From the NCBI RefSeq assembly GCF_031454135.1, contig NZ_JAVDQF010000001.1, forward strand, positions 2,294,001 to 2,358,000: 64,000 nucleotides of DNA, in the 5' to 3' direction. Position numbers and translations under genes: made by a program. The notes beneath the pieces are model-generated. The model had not been told where the DNA came from and ran no database searches. It saw only the letters and a list, made by a program, of their open reading frames with translations. Positions 9,537 through 18,118 of the stretch are shown here, piece by piece; within the stretch, counting starts at the first letter, position 1, and each line of letters begins with the position of its first letter. Source of the stretch: Arthrobacter russicus (GTDB taxonomy: Bacteria; Actinomycetota; Actinomycetes; Actinomycetales; Micrococcaceae).

Positions 9537-10226
9537 TCAGGCTTGCGGTTCTTCGATGGCCTTGCGCAGCCAGGTCTCGACGCCGCTGATGTGCGCGGTG
9601 ACCAGTGCTTTGGCGAGTTCGGCGTCGCCGCGCTCCAGAGCGTCGGCGATGGAGGCGTGTTCGCTGAGCGTGCGGGCGGCCGCACCTTCCTGGGTCAAGC
9701 CGCGCCAGATCCTGGCCCGGATGGTGCTGCTGGACATGCTCTCCAACAAGCTCATCAGATAGTTGTTGCCGCTGGCCCGGTTGACCAGCTGGTGGAATTT
9801 CAGATCGTGCTCCACCAGGTCTTCGACCGAGGTTTCGCCGGCCGTCACCGAGGCGATATTCGCCCGGAGCTCGGCAATGCCCTCCGCGGTCATGTTCCCG
9901 GCGGCCAGACCGGCGGCGGCCGGCTCGAGCATCCTGCGCACCGCGAAGATCTCCAAGACGGTGCTGTCCCGGTGCAGGTCGACCACGAAGGAAATCGCCT
10001 CGTTGAGCAGTTGCGGTTCCAAGCTGGTGACGTAAGTCCCGTCGCCTCTCCGCACGTCCAGAACCCGGACGATCTCCAGTGCCTTGACTGCTTCCCGGAG
10101 TGAGCTGCGGGAAAGGCCCAGTTTTTCGCTCAGCTCCTTCTCCGGCGGCAGGCGGTCCCCGGCGGAGAGCTCGCCGGCCAGGATCATGTCTTTGATTTTG
10201 TTCATCGCTTCATCGGTCAGGGCCAT
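9537..10226 (-). CDS. FadR-type GntR transcriptional regulator (FCD domain), probable fucose cluster regulator
   Basis: 229 residues with an N-terminal winged helix (LPPEKELSEKLGLSRSSLREA) and a C-terminal FCD ligand domain with helices carrying DLKFHQLV and HASI. The ATG at 10226 is preferred over a TTG two codons earlier. TAGAAT reads as a -10 box only 6 bases before the ATG, so the mRNA may be nearly leaderless. It converges on the fucose operon. CATCAGATC at 10241-10249 resembles the palindrome in the fucD promoter, consistent with autoregulation plus cluster control. Confidence 0.88.
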   Translation of the reverse strand: MALTDEAMNKIKDMILAGELSAGDRLPPEKELSEKLGLSRSSLREAVKALEIVRVLDVRRGDGTYVTSLEPQLLNEAISFVVDLHRDSTVLEIFAVRRMLEPAAAGLAAGNMTAEGIAELRANIASVTAGETSVEDLVEHDLKFHQLVNRASGNNYLMSLLESMSSSTIRARIWRGLTQEGAAARTLSEHASIADALERGDAELAKALVTAHISGVETWLRKAIEEPQA

Positions 10227-10232
10227 GTGCAA

Positions 10233-10249
10233 ATTCTATTCATCAGATC
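10233..10249 (-). promoter_or_regulatory. -10 box and operator-like half site of the FCD regulator gene
   Basis: On the minus strand TAGAAT (complement of 10233-10238) is a good -10 box. CATCAGATC at 10241-10249 sits just upstream of it and matches CATCGGATG of the fucD promoter in 7 of 9 positions. Binding by the FCD regulator is an inference. Confidence 0.3.
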
Positions 10250-10342
10250 AATCCACAGCTGACGCTGCGGGGCGCGTCTGCAAAATCTCCCCTGCGGTGG
10301 GGCAGAATGGCAAGGTCAGCGGTTTGGAAGAACGGAATCGGC

Positions 10343-11065
10343 ATGAGCAGCGGCGAACAAGCAGCAGAGTCCCGCGACGGACGTCCCGAGGGTGGATCCG
10401 GGCCGGAGCCCGCGAAGCCGGGCAAAGGCAGATCGTGGCGCTGGTTGAAAGAGATCGCGATCGTCGTGGTGATCGCTGTGGCGCTTTCCTTCGTGGTCAA
10501 GACCTTCCTGTTCCGGCCGTTTTTCATCCCGTCCCCGTCCATGGAGCAAACCCTGCTGGTCGGGGATCGGATCTTTGCCAACCAGATCGGCCCGAACTTC
10601 ACCGGTTATCAGCGCGGCGACATTGTGGTGTTCAAGGACACCCAAGGCTGGCTGCCGCAAGAAACGGAGCCGGCGCCGAACATCGTCGAAAGCGCGTTGG
10701 TGTTCATCGGCCTGGCGCCTGACCCGTCCAACGACTACTTGATCAAGCGGATCATCGGGGTGCCCGGTGACCGGGTGAGCTGCTGCGATGCGCAGGGCCG
10801 GATTTCGATCAATGGAAAAGCCGTGGACGAGAGCTATGCGGTGCCGACACCGCCCGAGGCTTTGGTGCCGTTCGACGTGCAGGTACCGGCCGACGAGTAC
10901 TGGGTGATGGGCGACAACCGCCCGGATTCCGCGGATTCCCGATTCCACCCGGATGCGCCTTTGAAGGGATTCATCGCGCGCAAAGACATCGTGGGCACCG
11001 CTTCGGTGATCGCTTGGCCGCTCAATCGGATCCGGGTGCTGGGAACCGACAAAGCCGACTACTGA
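10343..11065 (+). CDS. lepB: signal peptidase I
   Basis: 240 residues. A charged cytoplasmic N-terminus of about 35 residues is followed by one membrane helix (IAIVVVIAVALSFVVKTF) and an extracellular S26 peptidase domain. The catalytic serine lies in PSPSMEQTL and the catalytic lysine in YLIKRIIGVPGD; the third conserved box MGDNRPDSADSR is present. It removes signal peptides from exported proteins. The ATG at 10343 follows GGAAGAACGGA. A cysteine pair (SCCDAQG) lies between boxes. It stands alone between the fucose regulator and a broken amine oxidase gene. Confidence 0.92.
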   Translation: MSSGEQAAESRDGRPEGGSGPEPAKPGKGRSWRWLKEIAIVVVIAVALSFVVKTFLFRPFFIPSPSMEQTLLVGDRIFANQIGPNFTGYQRGDIVVFKDTQGWLPQETEPAPNIVESALVFIGLAPDPSNDYLIKRIIGVPGDRVSCCDAQGRISINGKAVDESYAVPTPPEALVPFDVQVPADEYWVMGDNRPDSADSRFHPDAPLKGFIARKDIVGTASVIAWPLNRIRVLGTDKADY

Positions 11066-11122
11066 GTTCGGTCCCGGAACCGGCCGGTTCTTCGGCGAGT
11101 CCGTGCCCCGAGTCCGCCCACC

Positions 11123-11962
11123 GTGCTCGGCCAGAACCAGGCCGGCGAATGGAATCTCTCCACGATCTCGAAAGTGGGCTGGTACGAATACATCGCCCAG
11201 TACACCTTCGGTTCCGACGGCAGCATCAAACCGTTGCTCGGGGCTACCGGGGACCTCTCGCCGGTAGATTACACCGATGCGAAGCACGGTTCGGCGATCG
11301 GCAAAGGCGAGTCCGACCATGCTGCAAGCCATTCGCACAATGTGGTCTGGAGCGTGCATTGGGGCCTCGGCAACGGGACGCAGAAAGTGGAACAGTACGA
11401 CGCTGCGCCCACCGGGCAGAACGGATCCAAATCTCCGATTGTGGAGGGTAAGTTCACGCCGATCGATACCGCGGCGACGGCGAAGAAGGCGGATCGGCGC
11501 TGGTGGGGCGTCATCGCACCGGATTCGCTCAACGACGACGGCCGGCCGATTTCCTATGAGATCAAACTGGCGGCGAGCGACTCCTTCACTTTTGTGCAGG
11601 ACCAGCACGAACATGGCGGAGACACCGGCTACGACGTCGCTTTCACCAACTCGAAGGACTGCCAAGTCTTCGCCACCGGCAATCGCGGCAGCTGCGGTGA
11701 CGGGGTCCTCGATTACGTGGCTCACGCGAAAGGCGAGGCTTTGAGCGATGTAGTCTCCTGGGTCGCCGTCGGATTCCACCATGTGCCGCGCGACGAAGAC
11801 CAGTCGCCGATGGAACTGCATTGGCAGGGTTTCTACCTGGGGCCGCGCGGACTGCTGGCCCAGCGGCCCGATATCCCGGAGGAGCGAAAAGACCTCAACG
11901 GGAAGCCCACCCATTGGGAGGGCGAAGACGTCGGCTCCCTGGTGGAACCCGGAGGCCAGTAA
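11123..11962 (+). pseudogene. copper amine oxidase, C-terminal fragment
   Basis: 279 codons matching only the C-terminal part of copper/TPQ amine oxidases, which are normally about 640-700 residues. The fragment opens just before the cofactor site: VGWYEYIAQYTF aligns with the usual VGNYDY box, so the TPQ-precursor tyrosine (Tyr21) is kept but the preceding Asn is Trp. The copper ligand pair SHSHNVVW and the last ligand region GFHHVPRDEDQSPM are intact. The N-terminal domains and the catalytic base are absent, and no plausible start with ribosome site is seen; upstream is only 57 bases to the lepB stop, in the same frame. Probably a deletion remnant. Confidence 0.75.
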
Positions 11963-12019
11963 GCCGAGAGGAGCAACGCGCCGTCGGCCTCGGCTGAGCC
12001 CAGGTCCGATGACGATGCT

Positions 12020-12084
12020 GCCACTCGGGTGCAGTTGAGCAGGGTGTTCGGGTTCGATACCCCGCTCAACTGCACCCGAGTGGC
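12020..12084. repeat. palindromic element, GCAGTTG family copy 1 (possible bidirectional terminator)
   Basis: Perfect 21-base inverted repeat: arms 12020-12040 and 12064-12084, loop 23 bases. It sits between two converging genes, as expected for a bidirectional terminator, although no long T run follows. A 43-base core with the same arm sequence (GCAGTTGRGC...GCTCAACTGC) recurs at 57129-57179. Confidence 0.7.
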
Positions 12085-12096
12085 GACCAGTTGCGT

Positions 12097-12840
12097 TTAT
12101 TGCAGGAACCCGCGCAGCAGGGCTTCGGTGCCGGCCAGGTGTTCCGCCATCGCGGCTTTGGCGCGAGCGGCGTCGCCGCCTAGGATCGCGGCAAGAATCA
12201 CCCGGTGCTGTTCGTTCGAGTGGTTGAGGTTGGCCGGCAGGAACGGGATCCGTTCCAACAGTTTGTTGGTCTGTGCCCTGGACTCGGCGACGGCGGCCGC
12301 CAGGCTGGGGCTGCCGGAGAGTTCCGCGATGATCAGATGAAACCGTGAATCCAGCAGGCGGTACTCATCGGCGCCGGCTTGCAGCAACTTTTCATGCGCG
12401 GTCTGCAGGCTCTGCCGCTCCCGGGCGCTCAAATCCGCCCGGGCGGTCAGTTCGGCGGCTCCGGGTTCGACGACGGAGCGGAAGCGGACCGCGTCCAGGA
12501 GCTCCGCGTTGCTGGTGGGCTGTTCGCTGGCCGCTTTCGGTGGATTCCCGGTGACTACTGCGCCCCCGTAGCGTCCGCGCCGGATGACCAGGTGGCCGGA
12601 TTCCTGCAGGGCAGAAAGTGCATCGCGCAGGGTCGATCGGGAGACGCCCAGGCGTTCGGCCAGGTCGCGTTCCGAAGGCAGCCGGGAGCCCGGTGGAAAG
12701 ACGCCCAGGCGGATTGCGTGCAGCAGTGATGCCAGGGTTTCCTCGAAGGCATTCCCGGTTCGCGCCGGGCGCAGCAAGCTGATCCCGACGAGTTCGCCAT
12801 TGGTATCAAAATGGCCCATGTCTTCCTGGTCCGCGCTCAT
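12097..12840 (-). CDS. FadR-type GntR regulator, probable regulator of the amine cluster
   Basis: 247 residues. After a 25-residue leader comes a winged helix (LPSERDLAERLGVSRSTLRDA) and an FCD domain with the metal/ligand helices DSRFHLIIAELSG and NEQHRVILAA. It is divergent from the permease-ligase operon that starts at 13106, so it probably controls it. The ATG at 12840 lacks a strong ribosome site; an internal ATG at 12819 with GGAAG upstream is the alternative. Confidence 0.85.
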   Translation of the reverse strand: MSADQEDMGHFDTNGELVGISLLRPARTGNAFEETLASLLHAIRLGVFPPGSRLPSERDLAERLGVSRSTLRDALSALQESGHLVIRRGRYGGAVVTGNPPKAASEQPTSNAELLDAVRFRSVVEPGAAELTARADLSARERQSLQTAHEKLLQAGADEYRLLDSRFHLIIAELSGSPSLAAAVAESRAQTNKLLERIPFLPANLNHSNEQHRVILAAILGGDAARAKAAMAEHLAGTEALLRGFLQ

Positions 12841-13105
12841 CAGCCCAGTTTAGGCCAGTTCTCCCGAGCAGCCGCGGAATCTGGTTTTCCGGCGCGATTG
12901 GCTGCCCGAAAGGTCAAGGAAGGCCGAGTCTTTCCGGAATCGGATGGCCGGCATCCCTTGACGCTGCGGGAAAAATCAAACACACTAACGTATGGACTGA
13001 TAACAGACCATTGGCTGATGCGGTTGGGGGAAACCGACGGGCCAGGCTCGCAAAATTCCGAAAAGCACGCGGCGTCGCCCGTGCCGAGGTGAGATGAGGG
13101 GCTCG

Positions 13106-14542
13106 ATGGCCAAGCAGCACATCGCTTACAACCGGCTGGGCGAGGACTATCTGCAGCAACGGCAGCTCAAAAAGGGCGCGGCAGGCTGGCTGCTCCTGGT
13201 GGGCTTGGGGGTCGCCTATGTCATTTCCGGTGACTTCTCCGGCTGGAACTACGGCCTGGCCCAGGGCGGCTGGGGTGGCTTGCTGATCGCCTTCGTGCTG
13301 ATGGGCATCATGTACACCTGCATGGTGCTGGGCCTGGCCGAAATGGCTTCGGCGATCCCGACCACGGGAGCCGGCTATGGCTTCGCGCGGCGCGCGCTCG
13401 GCCCGCTCGGCGGCTTTGCCACCGGGATGGCGGTGCTGATCGAATACGCGGTGGCGCCGGCGGCGATCGCCACCTTCATTGGGGGTTATATCGAGGCGCT
13501 CGGTCTGTTCGGCATCACCAATTCCTGGCCGGTGTATCTGGTGGCTTATCTGGTGTTCATCGGGATCCACCTGCGTGGCGTGGGCGAGGCGCTCAAGCTC
13601 ATTTTCGGCATCACCGTCGTGGCGGTGATCGCGTTGCTGGCCACCGTCGTCGGGCTGTTCCCGTACTTCTCCTTCGACAAGCTCTTCGACCTCGTTCCGG
13701 ACAGCGCCGTAGGCACTGCGAGCGCTTTTTTGCCGATGGGGATTTCCGGCGCCGTGGCGGCCCTGGTGTACGGAATCTGGTTCTTCCTGGCGGTCGAAGG
13801 CGTGCCGCTCGCCGCCGAAGAGTCGGCGAATCCCAAGCGGGATCTGCCCCGCGGCATCATCGGAGCCATGCTGTTGCTCCTGGTGTTCGGTGCGTTGATG
13901 CTGTTCCTGGTGCCCGGAGCCGCCGGATCCGCGGCGATCAGCACCTCGGACAATCCATTGCCGGAGGCGTTGCGGATCGCCGCGGGCGGAAACAGCTGGC
14001 TGGCCGACTTCGTCAACTACGCCGGCCTGGCGGGCCTGGTGGCCAGCTTTTTCTCCATCGTCTACGCCTACTCGCGGCAGTTGTTCGCTTTGTCGCGCGC
14101 CGGCTATCTGCCGCGATGGCTCTCGCTGACCGGGAAACGACGGACGCCCTGGGTCGCGTTGCTGGTGCCCGGGACCATCGGCTTCATTCTGGCCGCAACG
14201 ACCCAGAACGGCGCCTTGTTGATCAATATCGCCGTATTCGGGGCCACGGTTTCCTATGTGCTGTTGAATCTGAGCCACATCGTGCTGCGACGCAGGGAGC
14301 CGGACCTGGAACGCGGTTACCGCACTCCGGGCGGGGTGCTGACCACCGGCGTCGCCTTGGTCCTGGCCTTCGTGGCGATGATCGCGACGTTCTTCGTCGA
14401 CATCCTGGCCGCTTCGATCACCGCCGCGGTGTTCCTGGTGGCCATCGGCTACTTCTGGTTCTACTCCCGGCACCGCTTGGTGTCCAACGCGCCGGAGGAG
14501 GAATTCGCAGCAATCGAGCAGGCGGAATCGGAACTGAACTGA
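13106..14542 (+). CDS. APC-family amino acid/amine permease, ethanolamine permease type
   Basis: About 478 residues with roughly 12 membrane helices. VISGDFSGWNYGLAQGGWGG in the first helix region and PTTGAGYGFARRALGP in the third match ethanolamine-type (Eat) members of the APC superfamily. The start at 13106 has GAGGGG upstream; an ATG four codons earlier (13094) is possible. First gene of a five-gene operon with a glutamine-synthetase-like ligase, an amidohydrolase and two dehydrogenases. A TTGACG hexamer at about 12958 may be its -35 box. Substrate (ethanolamine or another small amine) is inferred. Confidence 0.85.
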   Translation: MAKQHIAYNRLGEDYLQQRQLKKGAAGWLLLVGLGVAYVISGDFSGWNYGLAQGGWGGLLIAFVLMGIMYTCMVLGLAEMASAIPTTGAGYGFARRALGPLGGFATGMAVLIEYAVAPAAIATFIGGYIEALGLFGITNSWPVYLVAYLVFIGIHLRGVGEALKLIFGITVVAVIALLATVVGLFPYFSFDKLFDLVPDSAVGTASAFLPMGISGAVAALVYGIWFFLAVEGVPLAAEESANPKRDLPRGIIGAMLLLLVFGALMLFLVPGAAGSAAISTSDNPLPEALRIAAGGNSWLADFVNYAGLAGLVASFFSIVYAYSRQLFALSRAGYLPRWLSLTGKRRTPWVALLVPGTIGFILAATTQNGALLINIAVFGATVSYVLLNLSHIVLRRREPDLERGYRTPGGVLTTGVALVLAFVAMIATFFVDILAASITAAVFLVAIGYFWFYSRHRLVSNAPEEEFAAIEQAESELN

Positions 14543-14590
14543 ACCGGCGACGAAGCCGAATCCACGACCACAAGCCAGAACAGGGGAACC

Positions 14591-15955
14591 ATGCCTAAAA
14601 ATCCACGCATGCTCAGCATCGACCGGCTCCGCGAGCTGATCGCCGAAGGCAGCATCGACACCGTGGTGCTCGCCTTCACCGATATGCAGGGCCGGCTGCA
14701 GGGGAAATACATTCACGGCGAGTTCTTCGTCCAGGACGTGCTCAGCCATGGCGCCGAAGGATGTAATTACCTGCTCGCGGTGGACACCGAGATGAACACG
14801 GTGGACGGTTATGCGATGACTAGCTGGGAATCCGGCTACGGGGACATGGTTTTCGACCTCGACCTGGAGACCATCCGACGGCTCCCGCATGTGCCCGGCA
14901 CCGCGATGATCCAATGCGACCTGAAACTGGTGGACGGCTCGCCGCTCCAGGTTTCGCCGCGGACCATTTTGAAACAGCAGGCGGATCGGGCCGCGCGGCT
15001 CGGCTGGCAGGCCCTGTCCGGAACCGAGCTGGAATTCGTGGTCTACAACAACAGCTACGAAGAAGCCTGGACCGCCCGCTACCTCGATTTGGTGCCGGCC
15101 AATCAATACAACGTCGACTATTCGATTCTCGGCTCGGCGCGGGTGGAGCCATTGTTGCGGGAGATCCGCAATGCCACCTACGCCGCAGGGCTCACCCCGG
15201 AGTCCGCCAAGGGCGAATGCAACCTGGGGCAACACGAGATCGCGTTCAAGTACGACGACGTGCTCAGCACCGCGGACAACCATTCGGTCTACAAGACCAT
15301 AGCCAAGGAGATCGCGGCGCAGCAGCACAAAGCGATCACCTTCATGGCCAAGCCGAATGAGCGGGAGGGCAATTCCTGCCACATCCACCTTTCGCTGCGC
15401 GGGGCCGACGGCGAACTCGTGTTCTGGGATGAACAGACCGGTCAACGCACGGCGCTCTACGACCATTTCATCGCCGGGATCTTGACCACGATGCGCGAAT
15501 TCACCCTGTTCTACGCGCCCAACATCAACTCCTACAAGCGGTTCCAAAAGGGTTCGTTCGCGCCCACTGCGGTGGCCTGGGGGATTGACAACCGGACCTG
15601 CTCGATCCGGCTGGTCGGCCAAGGGCAATCGGCCCGGTTGGAGAACCGGCTGCCGGGCGGGGACGCGAATCCCTACCTGGCGATTGCCGCGATGCTGGCC
15701 GGCGGGCTGTACGGCATCGAACACGAACTGGAATTGGAGCCGATGATGTTGGGCAATGCTTACGCCTCCGGGGCGCCGACGGTGCCGGGCACGTTGCAGG
15801 AAGCCCGGGACCTGTTCGCCGCTTCGGCGATCGCCCGCGAGGTGTTCGGCGACGACGTGGTGGCGCATTACACCAACTACGCGGACGTCGAACTGGCCGC
15901 GTTCAATGCCGCGATCACGGATTGGGAGTTGCGTCGTGGCTTCGAACGGCATTAG
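14591..15955 (+). CDS. glutamine-synthetase-like gamma-glutamyl-amine ligase
   Basis: 454 residues with the GS fold: an N-terminal grasp domain (AFTDMQGRLQGKY) and catalytic domain with GTELEFVVY (metal Glu), KGECNLGQHEI, NSCHIHLSL, NSYKRFQKGSFAPTAVAWG and the ENRLPGGDANPYLA box. The length and deviations from GlnA, plus the neighbours, point to a gamma-glutamyl-polyamine or gamma-glutamylethanolamide synthetase (PuuA/GlnA4 type), which joins glutamate to an amine using ATP. AGGGGA ribosome site. Overlaps the next gene by 20 bases. Amine specificity cannot be read from the sequence. Confidence 0.88.
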   Translation: MPKNPRMLSIDRLRELIAEGSIDTVVLAFTDMQGRLQGKYIHGEFFVQDVLSHGAEGCNYLLAVDTEMNTVDGYAMTSWESGYGDMVFDLDLETIRRLPHVPGTAMIQCDLKLVDGSPLQVSPRTILKQQADRAARLGWQALSGTELEFVVYNNSYEEAWTARYLDLVPANQYNVDYSILGSARVEPLLREIRNATYAAGLTPESAKGECNLGQHEIAFKYDDVLSTADNHSVYKTIAKEIAAQQHKAITFMAKPNEREGNSCHIHLSLRGADGELVFWDEQTGQRTALYDHFIAGILTTMREFTLFYAPNINSYKRFQKGSFAPTAVAWGIDNRTCSIRLVGQGQSARLENRLPGGDANPYLAIAAMLAGGLYGIEHELELEPMMLGNAYASGAPTVPGTLQEARDLFAASAIAREVFGDDVVAHYTNYADVELAAFNAAITDWELRRGFERH

Positions 15956-16730
15956 TTTCCAGCCGGACCAGCGATCCGGCTACCGGCCACGGATCGGGCT
16001 GACCACCTATTTGCAGCGTGGTGCTTGGGGCGTGTGGGACGAAGTCGCTGCGATCCTGCCGGCCGCCTACACCTCCTCGGTGCTTGCCGCCGGTGGCACG
16101 TCACTGCTGTTGCCGCCGGTTTTCGGCGACGATGGGCCGGATACCTCGGTCTTGGACGTGCTCGACGGTTTGATCGTCTCCGGCGGGGTGGATGTGGATC
16201 CGGCGCATTACGGGGCGCCACCGCATCCGAAGACGTCGTCGCAGACCGAACGCGACGTCTTCGACCTGGCGCTCACCGATGCGGCCTTGGCGGCCGGGCT
16301 GCCGCTATTGGCCATTTGCCGTGGCGCGCAGATCCTCAACGTCGCCCGCGGTGGAACCCTGCACCAGCACCTTCCGGACCTGCTGCCAGACGCCGATTAC
16401 CAACCGGCGCCGGGGGTTTTCGGCAGCGTTGCTTTCGAGACCGAACCCGGCACGGTCAGCCGGCAGTTGCTCGGCGAGCGGGCCACGGCTCCGGTGTACC
16501 ACCATCAGGCGATCGACGTCGTCGGGCGCGGTCTGAAGGTGACCGCCCGGGCGGCCGATGGAACCGTCGAGGCGATCGAAGCCGATGGCCGGGGTTGGAA
16601 CCTCGGCGTGCAATTCCACCCGGAACAGAATTCCGCGGATTCCCGACTTTTCCTGGGGCTGGTCGACGAAGCGCGGAAATACGCGCAGGCCCGCCCCGGG
16701 GCCCGATACCAAGAAGAGGTGAGCGATTGA
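15936..16730 (+). CDS. class I glutamine amidotransferase-type gamma-glutamyl hydrolase (PuuD-like)
   Basis: 264 residues. It opens with the family motif PRIGLTTYLQRGAWGVWDE; the nucleophile cysteine lies in LLAICRGAQILN and the partner His-Glu in VQFHPEQNS. The family removes gamma-glutamate from gamma-glutamylated intermediates, such as gamma-glutamyl-GABA in putrescine breakdown. Start is GTG at 15936 with GGAG 7 bases before it, inside the end of the ligase gene; the longer frame is out-of-phase sequence. Stop overlaps the aldehyde dehydrogenase start. Confidence 0.88.
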   Translation: MASNGISFQPDQRSGYRPRIGLTTYLQRGAWGVWDEVAAILPAAYTSSVLAAGGTSLLLPPVFGDDGPDTSVLDVLDGLIVSGGVDVDPAHYGAPPHPKTSSQTERDVFDLALTDAALAAGLPLLAICRGAQILNVARGGTLHQHLPDLLPDADYQPAPGVFGSVAFETEPGTVSRQLLGERATAPVYHHQAIDVVGRGLKVTARAADGTVEAIEADGRGWNLGVQFHPEQNSADSRLFLGLVDEARKYAQARPGARYQEEVSD

Positions 16731-18109
16731 ATACCACCGCGGTGCTGAACCCGGCGACTGAAGAAACCATCGCCCAGGTTTCCCTGGCTTCGCTGGAAGA
16801 GACCGATGCCGTGATCGAACGGGCCGCCCGGGCTTACCAAAGCTGGCGGCTGGTCAGTCCTGCGGACCGGGCGCGTCTGCTGCGCCGCTTCGCCGAGTGC
16901 GTCGACGCGCATTTGGAAGAGCTTGCCCAGTTGGAGGTCGACAACGCCGGGCACACGCTGGGCAACGCCCGTTGGGAAGCCGGCAACGTGCGCGATGTTT
17001 TGCACTATTACGCGGGCGCACCGGAACGCCATCTCGGCCAGCAGATCCCGGTGGCCGGCGGCGTCGCGCTGACCTTCCACGAACCGCTCGGTGTGGTCGG
17101 CATCATCGTGCCGTGGAATTTCCCGATGCCGATTGCCGGTTGGGGCTTCGCGCCTGCGCTCGCGGCCGGCAACACGGTAGTGCTCAAACCCGCGGAGCTG
17201 ACCCCGTTGACCGCGATCCGGCTCGGTGAATTGGCGTTGCAAGCCGGGATCCCGGAAGGGGTGCTCACCGTGCTTCCGGGCAAAGGCTCGGTGGTCGGCG
17301 AACGCTTCGTCAGCCACCCGCTGGTGCGCAAGATCGTGTTCACCGGCTCCACTGCGGTGGGGAAACGGATCATGGCCGGTTGTGCCGACCAGGTCAAACG
17401 GCTCACCTTGGAGTTGGGTGGCAAAAGCGCCAATATCGTCTTCGCCGACGCGGATCTCGAGGCGGCTGCTGCGGCAGCGCCCGGCGGTGCATTCGACAAT
17501 GCCGGCCAGGACTGTTGCGCGCGCTCGCGGATCCTGGTGGAAAGGTCGGTTTTCGACCGGTTCTTGGAATTGCTGGAACCAGCGGTTGCGGCGTTTTCGG
17601 TGGGGGATCCGCGGGCCGACGGCACCGCGATGGGGCCGTTGATCTCGGCCGCGCAGCGCGACGCGGTGGCCGGGTTCATTGCGCAGGACTCCTCGGTGGC
17701 GTTCCGGGGGAACGCTCCGGAAGGCAAGGGTTTCTGGTTCCCGCCGACCGTGCTGGCGCATCCGAGCCTGCCGAGTGCGGCGTCGTCGGACGGGCGGGCC
17801 TTCCGCGAGGAGATCTTCGGCCCGGTGCTCTCCGTGGTGGCGTTTTCCGATGAAGCCGAGGCGGTCCGGATCGCGAACGACGGCGAATACGGGCTGTCCG
17901 GATCGATCTTCACCCGCGACGTCGGCCGTGCGCTACGGGTGGCCCGCGGTGTGGAAACCGGGAATCTGAGCGTGAATTCGCATTCTTCGGTGCGCTATTC
18001 GACGCCGTTCGGCGGCTTCAAGCAGTCCGGTCTGGGCCGCGAGCTCGGCCCGGATGCGCTCAACGCTTTCAGCGAAGTCAAAACCGTCTTTCTGTCCCAG
18101 GATGCATAG
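16727..18109 (+). CDS. NAD(P)-dependent aldehyde dehydrogenase
   Basis: 460 residues, full-length ALDH. Seen in order: PWNFPMPIAGWGFAPALAAGN, the cofactor motif FTGSTAVGK, the glutamate motif LELGGKSANIVF, the catalytic cysteine in NAGQDCCARSR, EEIFGPVLSV, and the FGGFKQSGLGRE tail. Translation apparently starts at TTG 16727, overlapping the preceding TGA, with GAGGTGA upstream. The huge frame reading in from 16025 is a shadow of the hydrolase gene. It would oxidise the gamma-glutamyl-aminoaldehyde, or the free aldehyde, of the amine pathway. Confidence 0.9.
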   Translation: MNTTAVLNPATEETIAQVSLASLEETDAVIERAARAYQSWRLVSPADRARLLRRFAECVDAHLEELAQLEVDNAGHTLGNARWEAGNVRDVLHYYAGAPERHLGQQIPVAGGVALTFHEPLGVVGIIVPWNFPMPIAGWGFAPALAAGNTVVLKPAELTPLTAIRLGELALQAGIPEGVLTVLPGKGSVVGERFVSHPLVRKIVFTGSTAVGKRIMAGCADQVKRLTLELGGKSANIVFADADLEAAAAAAPGGAFDNAGQDCCARSRILVERSVFDRFLELLEPAVAAFSVGDPRADGTAMGPLISAAQRDAVAGFIAQDSSVAFRGNAPEGKGFWFPPTVLAHPSLPSAASSDGRAFREEIFGPVLSVVAFSDEAEAVRIANDGEYGLSGSIFTRDVGRALRVARGVETGNLSVNSHSSVRYSTPFGGFKQSGLGRELGPDALNAFSEVKTVFLSQDA

Positions 18110-18118
18110 GAGAAATCA

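Noticed and set aside
12914-15952. 1012-codon open frame on the minus strand
   Set aside because: Antisense to the permease and ligase genes, whose motifs are clear; product is His/Arg/Gln-rich shadow sequence of high-GC codons.
16025-16726. N-terminal extension of the aldehyde dehydrogenase frame
   Set aside because: Out-of-phase reading of the PuuD-like gene; the TTG at 16727 gives the proper family start.
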